NCBI RefSeq assembly: GCF_016772415.1
Contig: NZ_JAGSGD010000001.1
Location: 1 to 64,000, forward strand
Direction: 5' to 3'
DNA: 64,000 nt
Origin: Phenylobacterium glaciei
GTDB lineage: Bacteria > Pseudomonadota > Alphaproteobacteria > Caulobacterales > Caulobacteraceae
The notes beneath the pieces were generated by a model. It searched no databases. It was not told the origin of the DNA and saw only the letters and a list, made by a program, of their open reading frames with translations. Shown piece by piece: positions 8,428 to 16,248 of the stretch. The position numbers were made by a program, and so were the translations under genes. Position 1 is the first letter of the stretch. Every line of letters begins with the position of its first letter.

Positions 8428-9542
8428 GTCGGCGTCCTTGGCGAGGGATTGTTGGGGTCGGAGGCGACGGCCTTGCCGGGGGCCGGCGGGGCGGTCTGTT
8501 TCTTGAGCGCCCGGCGGGCGTCGGCGACGCCGGAAGCCCAGTGGTCGAGCATGGTGGCCCGCGAGAACTCGAAGTCGGCGAAGCCGCCCTCATAGGGTTT
8601 GCGGCGATAGATCAGCTGCACGATCTGGGTGGAGGTCTCCTTGGCCACGCCCGCCAGGTACTGGACATTGGGATCGCCGGCCAGTTCGTCGGGCAGGATC
8701 TTCATCAGGGCGCGCAGGGCGGTCTTGGCCTCGCGGATCTTCAGGGCCGCGTCGGTATTGAGCCGGGTGCGGCTGGAATAGCGGATGTCCTTCTCGCGCT
8801 CGGCAGCCTCGGCGAGGGTGCGGGGCATGGGGCCGCGCGCATTGAACAGGTCCACCTGATGGATCAGCAGGTCGTCCTGCTCGTCCTCGTCCAGCACGTA
8901 TTCCAGGGGGGTGTTGGAAACCAGACCCCCGTCCCAATAGAACTGGCCTTCGATCTCCACCGGCGGGAAGCCCGGCGGCAGGGCGCCCGAGGCCATGATG
9001 TGCTCGGGGCCGAGCTTCTGATGGGCGTTATCGAAATAGGCGAAGTTGCCGGTGCGGATATTGACCGCCCCGACCGAGAGCCGGGTCTCCCGCGCATTGA
9101 CGCGGTCGAAGTCCACGAGGCGCTCGAGGGTCTCCTTCAGCGGCGCGGTGTCGTAGACGCTGAGCGCGGCGGGGGAGCCGGACGGCTGGAAGAAGGGCGT
9201 CGGGAAGCGGGGGGTGAAGAATCCGGGGGCTCCGGCGGTCGCGGTCCAGGCCGCGCTGGCGTCGCTGGCCGCCGCGCGGCCGTGGTCGCCGAAGCCGGTG
9301 GGCATCTCCCAGCCGGAGGTGACCTGCATCCAGAATTCGCGGAGGCGCTCGACCCTGCGCTCGCGCGGATTGCCGGCGATGATGGCGGAGTTGATCGCGC
9401 CGATGGAGATGCCCGCCAGCCAGTCGGGCTGGGCGCCGGCCTCGTGCAGAGCCTCGTAGACGCCCGCCTGGTAGGAGCCCAGCGCGCCGCCACCCTGCAG
9501 GACCAGGACGTGGCGGGGGGCGTTGGCGGCGGAGGTCGGCAT
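8424..9542 (-). CDS. Patatin-like phospholipase family protein
   Basis: A 372-residue acyl hydrolase. The anion-hole QGGGALG, the nucleophile elbow GISIG (catalytic Ser) and the WDGG motif holding the catalytic Asp are in the correct order. The C-terminal half after about residue 230 matches the architecture of bacterial patatins that carry an extra conserved domain (DUF3734 type). No signal peptide is seen, so it is cytoplasmic. It is coupled by a 4-base overlap to bdhA, suggesting a role in releasing or handling 3-hydroxybutyrate oligomers; phospholipase activity is the alternative. Confidence 0.88.
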   Translation of the reverse strand: MPTSAANAPRHVLVLQGGGALGSYQAGVYEALHEAGAQPDWLAGISIGAINSAIIAGNPRERRVERLREFWMQVTSGWEMPTGFGDHGRAAASDASAAWTATAGAPGFFTPRFPTPFFQPSGSPAALSVYDTAPLKETLERLVDFDRVNARETRLSVGAVNIRTGNFAYFDNAHQKLGPEHIMASGALPPGFPPVEIEGQFYWDGGLVSNTPLEYVLDEDEQDDLLIHQVDLFNARGPMPRTLAEAAEREKDIRYSSRTRLNTDAALKIREAKTALRALMKILPDELAGDPNVQYLAGVAKETSTQIVQLIYRRKPYEGGFADFEFSRATMLDHWASGVADARRALKKQTAPPAPGKAVASDPNNPSPRTPT

Positions 9543-9658
9543 GGAGACCGGTCGGTAAGGAGCCGAAGGAGGTTCGGCTATCCACGCTCATATTGCGGCG
9601 CACAAAAGGCGCAAAGAGTTTTGTCGTGCGCGGACGTGCGGGCTAGATCGGTGCGTAT

Positions 9659-9696
9659 GGGTCCCGGTCTTCCGCGTGGCGCGGAAACCGGGATGA
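9659..9696. repeat. REP-like palindrome downstream of MFS gene
   Basis: GTCCCGGTCTTCCGCG, a 3-base loop and CGCGGAAACCGGGAT form a long stem. It belongs to the same family as the GTCCCGG...CCGGGATGAC palindromes at 12907, 35174, 46345 and 48035/48441. It lies 10 bases beyond the stop of the leftward MFS gene, where it could act as a transcript end. The rest of 9543-9705 holds no gene that I can support. Confidence 0.75.
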
Positions 9697-9705
9697 CACC
9701 GCGGT

Positions 9706-11124
9706 TTAGTCCTTCCCCACCACCGCGATCGCCGGTTCGCCGGAGAGGCTCTCGAGGATGGGGGCTTCGGCGAACAGGGCGTCGCGCTCATCGAGGTCGC
9801 GGCGGATTTGAGCGTGGCGGTCGGCGTCCAGACGCCAGCCGAAGATGCAGGCTCCCCCCAGCATGACGAAGATGATGGGACCGGCGATATAGGCCCACTC
9901 GAGGGCGCGGATGGCGGCCGGGGTGTTGACCGCGCCTTCGGCCGCCTTGTAGCCGAGCTTGCCCAGCAGCGGGAAGGTCACCCCGATGGCGAAGGCCGAG
10001 GCGATCTTCCCGGCCAGGCTGTTCAGGGCGTAGATCAGACTGATCCGCTCCTGGCCCTGCTCCAACCGCACTTCGTCGCCGACATCGGCCAGCATGGCGC
10101 GGATCATCAGGTCAAAACCGGCGGCCATGAAGCCGCACCAGAACATCACCGGGATGGCGGCCACGACGTTGCCCTTGGGGATCACCATCACCATGCACAG
10201 GCCCAGGGAATAGGCCGTGGTGGTGACCATCAGGGTGCGGTGCTTGGAGAACTTCTGGGCCAGGCGCGCGGTCAGCGGCGCGCCGAGGATGCCCGCCAGG
10301 ACGTAGACCAGAAGCAGGGACGAGGCCTCGGTGCCGGTATAGCCGCGGCTGTCGGTGAAGAAGAATATGTAGAGGGCGCTCATCCAGCCGGGGCCCAGGG
10401 TCAGGGACATCTGGGCCAGGAACAGCCGCAGCAGATCGGGCTTGACCAGCAGCGACCAGTAGTCGCGCAGACGGAACTGCGGGTGGTCCGTCTCGGGCGC
10501 GATGCGCTCGGGGGTGCGGAACACCATCCAGACCATGGAGAGGGGCACCAGCCAGAAGATGAACCAGCCCATGTCGGGCACGGTCTGGGCGAAGCTGCGG
10601 TGCATGGCGTTGGCGCCGATGGGGATCAGCAGCACCACCACCGCCCCGATGACGCCGAGCGCCGCCACCACGCCGAACAGGCGAGAGCGCTCATGATAGG
10701 TGGTCGACAGGTTGGCGCCCCAGGCCGAATGCCCCAGGCCCAGGATCGAGGTGCCGAGATAGTAGATCAACAGCCAGCTGATCAGGTAACCCGTCCCTAT
10801 GCCGGCCGGAGCCTGGAAGAGCGCGTAGACCGCCAGCATCAGGATCGGGGCGCCGACGATCATCCAGAACCGGTAGCGGCCAATCCGCGTGCGGGTGCGG
10901 TCCATCACCAGGCCCAGGACCGGGTCCACTCCGATATCCAGCAGCCGCACGATCATCCAGGTGCTGCCCACCACCGCCAGGCTCACCCCGAGGTGGCTTG
11001 CGAAATAGGGCGGTAGATAGACCGACACGGCGACGGCGAGCGCCCCCAGCGGCAGGTTGGAGAGCGAAAAGCCGAGAATGGTGGGCAGGCTGAGCCTGCT
11101 GGAGCCTGACGCGCCTGGGTTCAC
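9706..11124 (-). CDS. MFS transporter (GPH sugar:cation symporter type)
   Basis: A 472-residue, 12-helix inner-membrane carrier. The loop between helices 2 and 3 (GLVMDRTRTRIGRYRFWMIV) is the signature of the glycoside-pentoside-hexuronide group; RHL-type charged residues follow in the middle loop. I use the GTG at 11124, with GGGAG about 8 bases upstream; a GTG at 11175 in frame would add 17 residues. A single-gene unit followed by a REP-like hairpin. The solute is unknown: many alphaproteobacterial members are annotated only as MFS and some are linked to sterol or sugar use. Confidence 0.85.
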   Translation of the reverse strand: MNPGASGSSRLSLPTILGFSLSNLPLGALAVAVSVYLPPYFASHLGVSLAVVGSTWMIVRLLDIGVDPVLGLVMDRTRTRIGRYRFWMIVGAPILMLAVYALFQAPAGIGTGYLISWLLIYYLGTSILGLGHSAWGANLSTTYHERSRLFGVVAALGVIGAVVVLLIPIGANAMHRSFAQTVPDMGWFIFWLVPLSMVWMVFRTPERIAPETDHPQFRLRDYWSLLVKPDLLRLFLAQMSLTLGPGWMSALYIFFFTDSRGYTGTEASSLLLVYVLAGILGAPLTARLAQKFSKHRTLMVTTTAYSLGLCMVMVIPKGNVVAAIPVMFWCGFMAAGFDLMIRAMLADVGDEVRLEQGQERISLIYALNSLAGKIASAFAIGVTFPLLGKLGYKAAEGAVNTPAAIRALEWAYIAGPIIFVMLGGACIFGWRLDADRHAQIRRDLDERDALFAEAPILESLSGEPAIAVVGKD

Positions 11125-11239
11125 GAAGACTGCTCCCGACCGGCGCCGCTCAACTGTGGCGCTCTGCGCGCGCACAGGAAGCGATTTCCCGAGCCTAGGG
11201 CAATAGGCGCAACGAAGAATGACAACAAATACATCGGGC

Positions 11240-11665
11240 CTAGACCGTCACACCGACCGTCTCGGCCTGGTTCGGATGGGTGACGTAGTAGTCGAGGTCG
11301 GCCAGCAGCTTGGTCCAGGCTTGGTCGATGGCCGGCGTCCAGTCGCCGCCGACCACATCCTTGAGGGTCGCGGCCACCGTGCTGAAGAAGATCGCGAACA
11401 CGTCCGGCGGCACGTCGTAGCCGGCGTGGGTGATCACCTCGGTCTGGATCAGGGTCGAGGCGTAGAGCCGCTCGCCGATGAAATCGAGGATGGCGGAGAA
11501 CACCTGGGCCAGCATCTCGCCACGGATCGCCCAGTTCTTGTCGTCCCAGAACAGGGCCTCCATCTCGGGATGGTCGGCGAACAGCCGGGCATAGACCAGA
11601 GGCGTGAGGTCTTCGCAGCGCTCGGCGGCCAGTTCCAGGCTCTGCTCGATCAGATCCGCGTTCAT
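11240..11665 (-). CDS. Globin-family protein
   Basis: A 141-residue single-domain globin-like protein. The pattern of helices, LVYARLFADHPEMEALFW in the B-C region with a CD-corner Phe and Trp, and H in the distal E helix region agree with bacterial flavohaemoglobin-type or sensor globins. VITHAGYDVP in the F region supplies the candidate proximal His. ATG 11665 is chosen because AGGAG lies 7 bases upstream; an ATG at 11695 in frame lacks such a site. It may bind oxygen or nitric oxide. Divergent from the oxidoreductase gene that follows. Confidence 0.75.
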   Translation of the reverse strand: MNADLIEQSLELAAERCEDLTPLVYARLFADHPEMEALFWDDKNWAIRGEMLAQVFSAILDFIGERLYASTLIQTEVITHAGYDVPPDVFAIFFSTVAATLKDVVGGDWTPAIDQAWTKLLADLDYYVTHPNQAETVGVTV

Positions 11666-11792
11666 GGTCTTGCTCCTGCGTGAGGCGGGGATCATCGCGC
11701 GAGCTCAGCTTATCAGCAATCACTTAGGCGCGGTGGGGCTTGCGCCGGAGCCGGCGGACCTTTCAACTGCGGCGACCCTGCCTCCAGACCGG

Positions 11793-12899
11793 ATGACCGC
11801 CTTGCCCGCCAACCTGCTCGCTCCGATGACCTTCCCCCATGGCCCCGCCATGAAGAACCGCCTGATGCTGGCCCCGCTCACCAACCTGCAGAGCCATGTG
11901 GACGGGACCATGTCGGAGGACGAGTTCCACTGGCTGACCCTGCGGGCCCAGGGCGGCTTTGGCCTGACCATGACCTGCGCGGCCCACGTGCAGCGTATCG
12001 GCCAGGGCTTTCCCGGCCAGATGGGCATCTGGTCGGATAACCACATTCCGGGCCTGACCCGCCTGGCCACCGCCATCAAGGCCGCCGACAGCGTGGCGGT
12101 GGTGCAGCTGCACCACGCCGGCTACCGCTCGCCCGCGGCGCTGATCGGGACCCAGCCGGTGGGGCCGTCGGACGACGAGGCCTCAGGCTCGCGCGGGCTT
12201 TCCACCGCCGAGGTCGAACAGGTGGTGGAGGACTTCATCGTCGCGGCGGTGCGGGCCAAGACCGCCGGCTTCGACGGGGTCGAGGTGCACGGCGCCCACT
12301 CCTACATCCTCTGCCAATTCCTCAGCGCCGGCCTCAACCGCCGCACTGACCCGTACGGCGGCTCGGCGGAGAATCGGGGCCGGATCATCGTGGAGATCCT
12401 CAAGGGCGTCCGCGAACGCTGCGGACCGGACTTCCTGCTGGGCCTGCGGCTGTCGCCCGAGCGCTTCGACCTGGACCTGCGCGAGATCGCCGACTTCGCC
12501 CAGCACGTCATGGCCGAGAAGATGATCGACTTCCTCGACATGTCCCTGTGGGACGCCTTCAAGGAGCCGGCGGACGAGGCCTATAAGGGCCGCACCCTGA
12601 TGAGCTATTTCACCGAGCTCGACCGGGGCGATGTGCGCCTCGGCGTGGCCGGCAAGATCATGAGCGCCGCCGATGCGCGCGCCATGCTCGAGGCCGGCGC
12701 CGACTTCGTCCTGCTGGGCCGCGCCGCGATCCTGCACCACGATTGGGTCCACCGGGTGGAGATCGACCCGGACTTCGCCCCCATAAGCCTGCCGGTGACC
12801 CGCGAGCACCTGCGCCATGAGGGCCTGGGCCCGGCCTTCGTCGACTACATGGCGACCTGGAAGGGCTTTGTGACCGAGCCGGAGGCGGTGGTGGCCTAA
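11793..12899 (+). CDS. NADH:flavin oxidoreductase / old yellow enzyme family
   Basis: A 368-residue (beta/alpha)8 FMN enzyme. The N-terminal LLAPMTFPHGPAMKNRLMLA, the substrate histidine region HGAHSYILCQFLSAGLN and the downstream NRRTDPYGGSAENR motif are hallmarks of the family; the C-terminal phosphate-binding segment (GADFVLLGRAAI) is intact. No C-terminal 4Fe-4S/FAD-NAD domain is present, so this is the short form that reduces activated alkenes such as enones. ATG 11793 starts just before the conserved domain. Divergent from the globin gene. The natural substrate is unknown. Confidence 0.88.
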   Translation: MTALPANLLAPMTFPHGPAMKNRLMLAPLTNLQSHVDGTMSEDEFHWLTLRAQGGFGLTMTCAAHVQRIGQGFPGQMGIWSDNHIPGLTRLATAIKAADSVAVVQLHHAGYRSPAALIGTQPVGPSDDEASGSRGLSTAEVEQVVEDFIVAAVRAKTAGFDGVEVHGAHSYILCQFLSAGLNRRTDPYGGSAENRGRIIVEILKGVRERCGPDFLLGLRLSPERFDLDLREIADFAQHVMAEKMIDFLDMSLWDAFKEPADEAYKGRTLMSYFTELDRGDVRLGVAGKIMSAADARAMLEAGADFVLLGRAAILHHDWVHRVEIDPDFAPISLPVTREHLRHEGLGPAFVDYMATWKGFVTEPEAVVA

Positions 12900-12906
12900 C
12901 CCACAT

Positions 12907-13015
12907 CCGCTCACCCCGGCGAAGGCCGGGGCCCAGGTACATCCACCGAATTCAGGATTCCGGACTCAGGTCGTGACTTACGATCTGGGTCCCGGCCTTC
13001 GCCGGGATGAGCGGG
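12907..13015. repeat. Composite palindromic repeat (REP/BIME-like)
   Basis: The outer arms CCGCTCACCCCGGCGAAGGC and GCCTTCGCCGGGATGAGCGG are inverted, each itself capable of a small hairpin, and a second inverted pair (GGCCCAGGTAC / GATCTGGGTCCC) lies within. A diverged copy with the same layout is at 35174-35309. It fills the gap between the old-yellow-enzyme gene and the amidohydrolase remnant and may end transcripts from both sides. Confidence 0.85.
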
Positions 13016-13016
13016 T

Positions 13017-13145
13017 TTATGGAGCCACCGGCTTGCCGTCGGCCTTGTAGACGGTCCCGCCCTTCATCACGAAGGCGACCTTCTCCAGGGTGGTGACGTC
13101 GGCCAGCGCCGCAACCGCAGCACTCGCCAACCAACCGATACGCAT
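13017..13145 (-). pseudogene. Remnant of a secreted amidohydrolase (internal deletion)
   Basis: An open frame of 42 codons from ATG 13145, with GGGAG 5 bases upstream. The first 14 residues (MRIGWLASAAVAAL) look like the start of a signal peptide. They are joined directly to about 28 residues, ADVTTLEKVAFVMKGGTVYK then ADGKPVAP, which are typical of the C-terminal end of secreted amidohydrolases (dipeptidase/imidazolonepropionase-like family, FVMKGG-x-VYK). The whole catalytic barrel is missing. The simplest reading is an in-frame deletion joining signal sequence to tail. A newly functional micropeptide is possible but unsupported. Confidence 0.65.
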
Positions 13146-13198
13146 GGGAACTCCCGCAAAAGCTTTGCGGTGAAGCTATCGACCCCGCCGCGCCGAGG

Positions 13199-13783
13199 CT
13201 AGCGGGAGAAGCGCGCCCTCAGGTGCGGCCAGGCACACTTGCCGATGTGGAAAACGACAAAGACCCCCACCAGCACCACGGCCGCCACGGTGAGGTGGTG
13301 CTCGAACCCCTTATAGCGCCCGAAGGTGGCCTCGATGGTCTGGCCGAACCAGTAGCCCATCAGGGTGAAGATGGCGGCCCATAGCGCAGCCGAGGCGAGG
13401 TTCAGGAGGGTGAAGCGCAGAGCCCCGATCTTCGACACCCCGATGGCGATGGGGCTGACCATCCGCAGGCCGAACAGGTAGCGGAAGGCGAAGATGTAGC
13501 TGATCGGGAAGCGCTCGATGAATTCCAGGGCCTTGGCGAAGGCCGGGGTCTGGGCGGCGCGGACCACGTAGCGGGCGGCGCGGTACCGGCGGCCGGCCAG
13601 GAATAGGCCCTGGTCGATCAGGAACGACCCCGCCGTCGCGCAGCTCAGGCTGAGCCACAGGGGCAGTAGGTGCTGGTGGGCCAGGAAGCCGCCGGCGATC
13701 ACCGCCGTCTGCCCCTCGAAGGCCGCGCCCAGAAAGACCGCGATCGGACCGTAGGCGACGAGGGCGCTGTGCAGGTCGCCCAT
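13199..13783 (-). CDS. DedA family membrane protein
   Basis: A 194-residue polytopic protein of the DedA/VTT superfamily, whose members move or flip lipids such as undecaprenyl phosphate and phosphatidylethanolamine. Conserved elements are the acidic FEGQTAVIAGGFLAHQ near residue 20, the D of GSFLIDQGLFLAGRRY, and FRYLFGLRMVSPIAIG, the arginine-bearing re-entrant segment. ATG 13783 is used because it begins at the conserved first helix. It runs in the same direction as tesB 20 bases upstream and is probably in that transcript. Exact lipid substrate unknown. Confidence 0.88.
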   Translation of the reverse strand: MGDLHSALVAYGPIAVFLGAAFEGQTAVIAGGFLAHQHLLPLWLSLSCATAGSFLIDQGLFLAGRRYRAARYVVRAAQTPAFAKALEFIERFPISYIFAFRYLFGLRMVSPIAIGVSKIGALRFTLLNLASAALWAAIFTLMGYWFGQTIEATFGRYKGFEHHLTVAAVVLVGVFVVFHIGKCAWPHLRARFSR

Positions 13784-13803
13784 GGGCGGGGAAACTTTCG
13801 GGT

Positions 13804-14640
13804 CTAACGGAAACGGATCAGGGCTTCCTGAGTGGCTGACGCCACCAACGCGCCACCCGGCCCATAGATCGATCCGCGATTGAAACCGCGGCCGCCCGAG
13901 GCCGAGGGACTGTCCTGCACATAGAGGTGCCACTGGGAGAAGTCGCTGGCCTTGTGGAACCACAGGGCGTGGTCGAGGCTGGCGACCTGCAGCCGCCCGG
14001 AGTCCCAGTCCACCGCGTGGGGCCGCAGGGAAGCGTCCAGCAGGGTCATGTCCGAGGCGTAGGCCAGGGCGCACTGGTTGAGGGCCACGTCGTCGCCCAG
14101 CGGGACCCGGGCGCGGAACCAGCACATGTCATTGGGCTCACGCACCTCGGCGACCCCGTGCGGGGACGGATCGACCGGGCGGACCTCGACGGGCCAGATG
14201 CGGCGGCTGTTGGGATCGAGCCCGGCCTTGGCGCGCAGCTGTTCCTCGTTGAGCAGGGCGTCGGGCGCGGGCGCGGCGGGCATGTCGAACTGGTGCTCGA
14301 ACCCCTCCTCCGGGGTCTGGAAAGAGGCGGCCAGGTTGAAGATCTGCTTGCCGTTCTGCAGGGCCACCACCCGGCGCACGGCGAAGGAGCCGCCGTCGCG
14401 CACCCGCTCCACCTGGAACAGAATCGGGGTCTTGGGGTCGCCCGGCCGCATGAAATAGCCGTGCATGGAGTGGCAGAGCCTGCCGTCGTCGATGCTGAGA
14501 TAGGCCGCCGCCATGGCCTGGGCCACCACCTGGCCGCCATAGATACGGCTGCCGGCCCCGGCCGGGGTCTGGCCGCGGAACATGTCCAGCTCGATGGGCT
14601 CGAGCTCCAGGATGGCGACCAGTTCGCTGACCTCGCCCAT
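13804..14640 (-). CDS. tesB: Acyl-CoA thioesterase II
   Basis: A 278-residue double-hotdog thioesterase that hydrolyses acyl-CoA to free fatty acid and CoA. The N-terminal hotdog contains RIYGGQVVAQA and the HSMHGYF segment; the C-terminal hotdog contains DMTLLD, SLDHALWFH and the final GALVASATQEALIR, which supply the Asp-Thr/Ser-Gln catalytic network known in E. coli TesB. The ATG at 14640 starts 2 bases after the rfbC stop (TGACCATG), so translation is coupled although the functions differ. Normal length for the family. Confidence 0.92.
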   Translation of the reverse strand: MGEVSELVAILELEPIELDMFRGQTPAGAGSRIYGGQVVAQAMAAAYLSIDDGRLCHSMHGYFMRPGDPKTPILFQVERVRDGGSFAVRRVVALQNGKQIFNLAASFQTPEEGFEHQFDMPAAPAPDALLNEEQLRAKAGLDPNSRRIWPVEVRPVDPSPHGVAEVREPNDMCWFRARVPLGDDVALNQCALAYASDMTLLDASLRPHAVDWDSGRLQVASLDHALWFHKASDFSQWHLYVQDSPSASGGRGFNRGSIYGPGGALVASATQEALIRFR

Positions 14641-14642
14641 GG

Positions 14643-15197
14643 TCAGAAGCTCACCGGGCTGAGGTCCTTCAGGGGCTGGGCGGCCTTGTCCTTTTCCGAC
14701 ACCACCGAGCCCGCGAAGGCCGGCCAGTCGATGGCCAGGTCCGGGTCGTTCCACAGAATGGAGCCCTCGGTCTCCGGCGCGTAGAGGCCGTCGACCTTGT
14801 AGGCCAGCTCGGTGTCAGGGGTCAGGGTGCAGTAGCCGTGGGCGAAGCCGCGCGGAACCAGCAGCTGCTCACCGCCCTCCGCCGTCAGGGTGGCCGAGAC
14901 CCATTTGCCGTAGGTGGCCGAGCCCGATCGGATGTCCACGGCCACATCAAGGATCGAGCCGCGCACCACCCGCACCAGCTTGGCCTGGGGGTGAGGGGCG
15001 GCCTGGAAGTGCAGGCCGCGCACGGTGCCGACCTGCCCGCTGAAGGCGTGGTTGTCCTGCACGAAGTCGATGTCCAACCCCTGCTCGGCGAACGCGCGCC
15101 GGCTCCAGGTCTCCGCGAACCAGCCCCGCGCATCGCCATGGCGCTTGGGCGTGATAAGCAGAACCTCGGGCAGGGCGAGGGGCGTAATGGTCGTCAT
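14643..15197 (-). CDS. rfbC: dTDP-4-dehydrorhamnose 3,5-epimerase
   Basis: A 184-residue cupin-like epimerase of dTDP-L-rhamnose synthesis. The catalytic His lies in VRGLHFQ, and the conserved Tyr and substrate loop in FAHGYCTL and DGLYAPETEGSILWNDP. None of rfbA, rfbB or rfbD is next to it, so the pathway must be completed elsewhere or this is a stand-alone sugar epimerase. First gene of the rfbC-tesB-dedA run. It is divergent from a glycosyltransferase gene that plausibly uses rhamnose, which supports an envelope polysaccharide role. Confidence 0.93.
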   Translation of the reverse strand: MTTITPLALPEVLLITPKRHGDARGWFAETWSRRAFAEQGLDIDFVQDNHAFSGQVGTVRGLHFQAAPHPQAKLVRVVRGSILDVAVDIRSGSATYGKWVSATLTAEGGEQLLVPRGFAHGYCTLTPDTELAYKVDGLYAPETEGSILWNDPDLAIDWPAFAGSVVSEKDKAAQPLKDLSPVSF

Positions 15198-15228
15198 GGC
15201 GCCTCAGTTGGACGGAGTGACGCTTGCG

Positions 15229-16245
15229 ATGGCGCGGGTTGGCGCGAAAGACAAGTCTTTGACGCCCGCCGTCAGCATTGTGGTGGTCGCCTATCAGAGC
15301 GGCCGCCATCTGGAAACCTGCCTCGCGGCCCTGGCGGCCCAAGGATTTTCCGACCACGAGATCATCCTGCTGGACAACGCCTCCAGCGACGGTGCGCCAC
15401 AGGCCGCCGCCGCCGCCCATCCGCACGTGCGGTTCGTGGAGGCCGGCGCGAACCTCGGCTTCGCCGCCGGGGTCAATTTTGCAGCCCAGCTCGCCACCGG
15501 AAGGTGGATGGCCCTGATCAATCCCGACGCCTTCGCCGATCCCGACTGGCTGGCCACCTTGATGGCGGCCACAGGGACCTGGCCCGATGTGAAGTGCTTC
15601 TCCTCACGGCAGCTCATGGCGGAGGACCCGACCCTGCTGGACGGCCTGGGGGACGTGATGTCCGGGGCGGGGTTTCCCTTCCGGGGCGGCTATATGGGCC
15701 GCGATCCGGGACCCGTGGCGGCCGGCCAGGTGTTCTCGGCCTGCGGCGGGGCGATGCTGGTGGAACGGGACTTCTTCCTGACACTGGGGGGGTTCGACGA
15801 GCGGCTGTTCTGCTACTGCGAGGACGTCGACTTCGGCTACCGGATGCGGCTGATCGGCGAGCCGACCATCGTCGTCCCCGCCGCCGTCGTTCGGCACGTG
15901 GGATCCACGGCCTCAGGCGGACCCCGGTCGGCCTTCGCGGTGTTCCATGGCACCCGCAACCGGCTGTGGGTCTATGTGAAGAACACCCCGCCGCTGCTGC
16001 TCTGGCTGACCCTGCCCCTGCACGTCCTCACCACCGCCCTGCTGTTCCTGCGACACGCCGACCGTCATGAGTTCAAGGCGCCCTGGCGGGGGCTGCTGGC
16101 GGGGTTGAAGGGCCTGGACATCGCGCTCGCCGCCCGTCGCGAGGCCCAGGCGACCCGGACCGTGGGATCATGGGCCATCGCGCGCGCCATGACCTGGAAC
16201 CCCTTTGATCTGTTCCTGCGCCGGGTGGTGATCAAGCGGCGGTAG
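15229..16245 (+). CDS. Glycosyltransferase family 2 (rhamnosyltransferase-like)
   Basis: A 338-residue GT-A enzyme. VSIVVVAYQSGRHLE begins the nucleotide-binding fold; NASSDG and INPDAF (the position of the DXD motif) follow, then the acceptor region CEDVDFGYRMRLIGE and RHVGSTAS, characteristic of rhamnosyl/N-acetylgalactosaminyl transferases. A membrane-associating hydrophobic stretch (LLLWLTLPLHVLTTALLF) is near residue 260. I use ATG 15229 with GGAG about 12 bases upstream; an in-frame ATG at 15196 overlaps the divergent rfbC start. Likely builds a surface glycan. Confidence 0.87.
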   Translation: MARVGAKDKSLTPAVSIVVVAYQSGRHLETCLAALAAQGFSDHEIILLDNASSDGAPQAAAAAHPHVRFVEAGANLGFAAGVNFAAQLATGRWMALINPDAFADPDWLATLMAATGTWPDVKCFSSRQLMAEDPTLLDGLGDVMSGAGFPFRGGYMGRDPGPVAAGQVFSACGGAMLVERDFFLTLGGFDERLFCYCEDVDFGYRMRLIGEPTIVVPAAVVRHVGSTASGGPRSAFAVFHGTRNRLWVYVKNTPPLLLWLTLPLHVLTTALLFLRHADRHEFKAPWRGLLAGLKGLDIALAARREAQATRTVGSWAIARAMTWNPFDLFLRRVVIKRR

Positions 16246-16248
16246 GGG

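Noticed and set aside
12907-13015. tRNA or small RNA gene
   Set aside because: The fold is a simple nested palindrome without cloverleaf elements or an anticodon loop, and a second copy lies between other genes.
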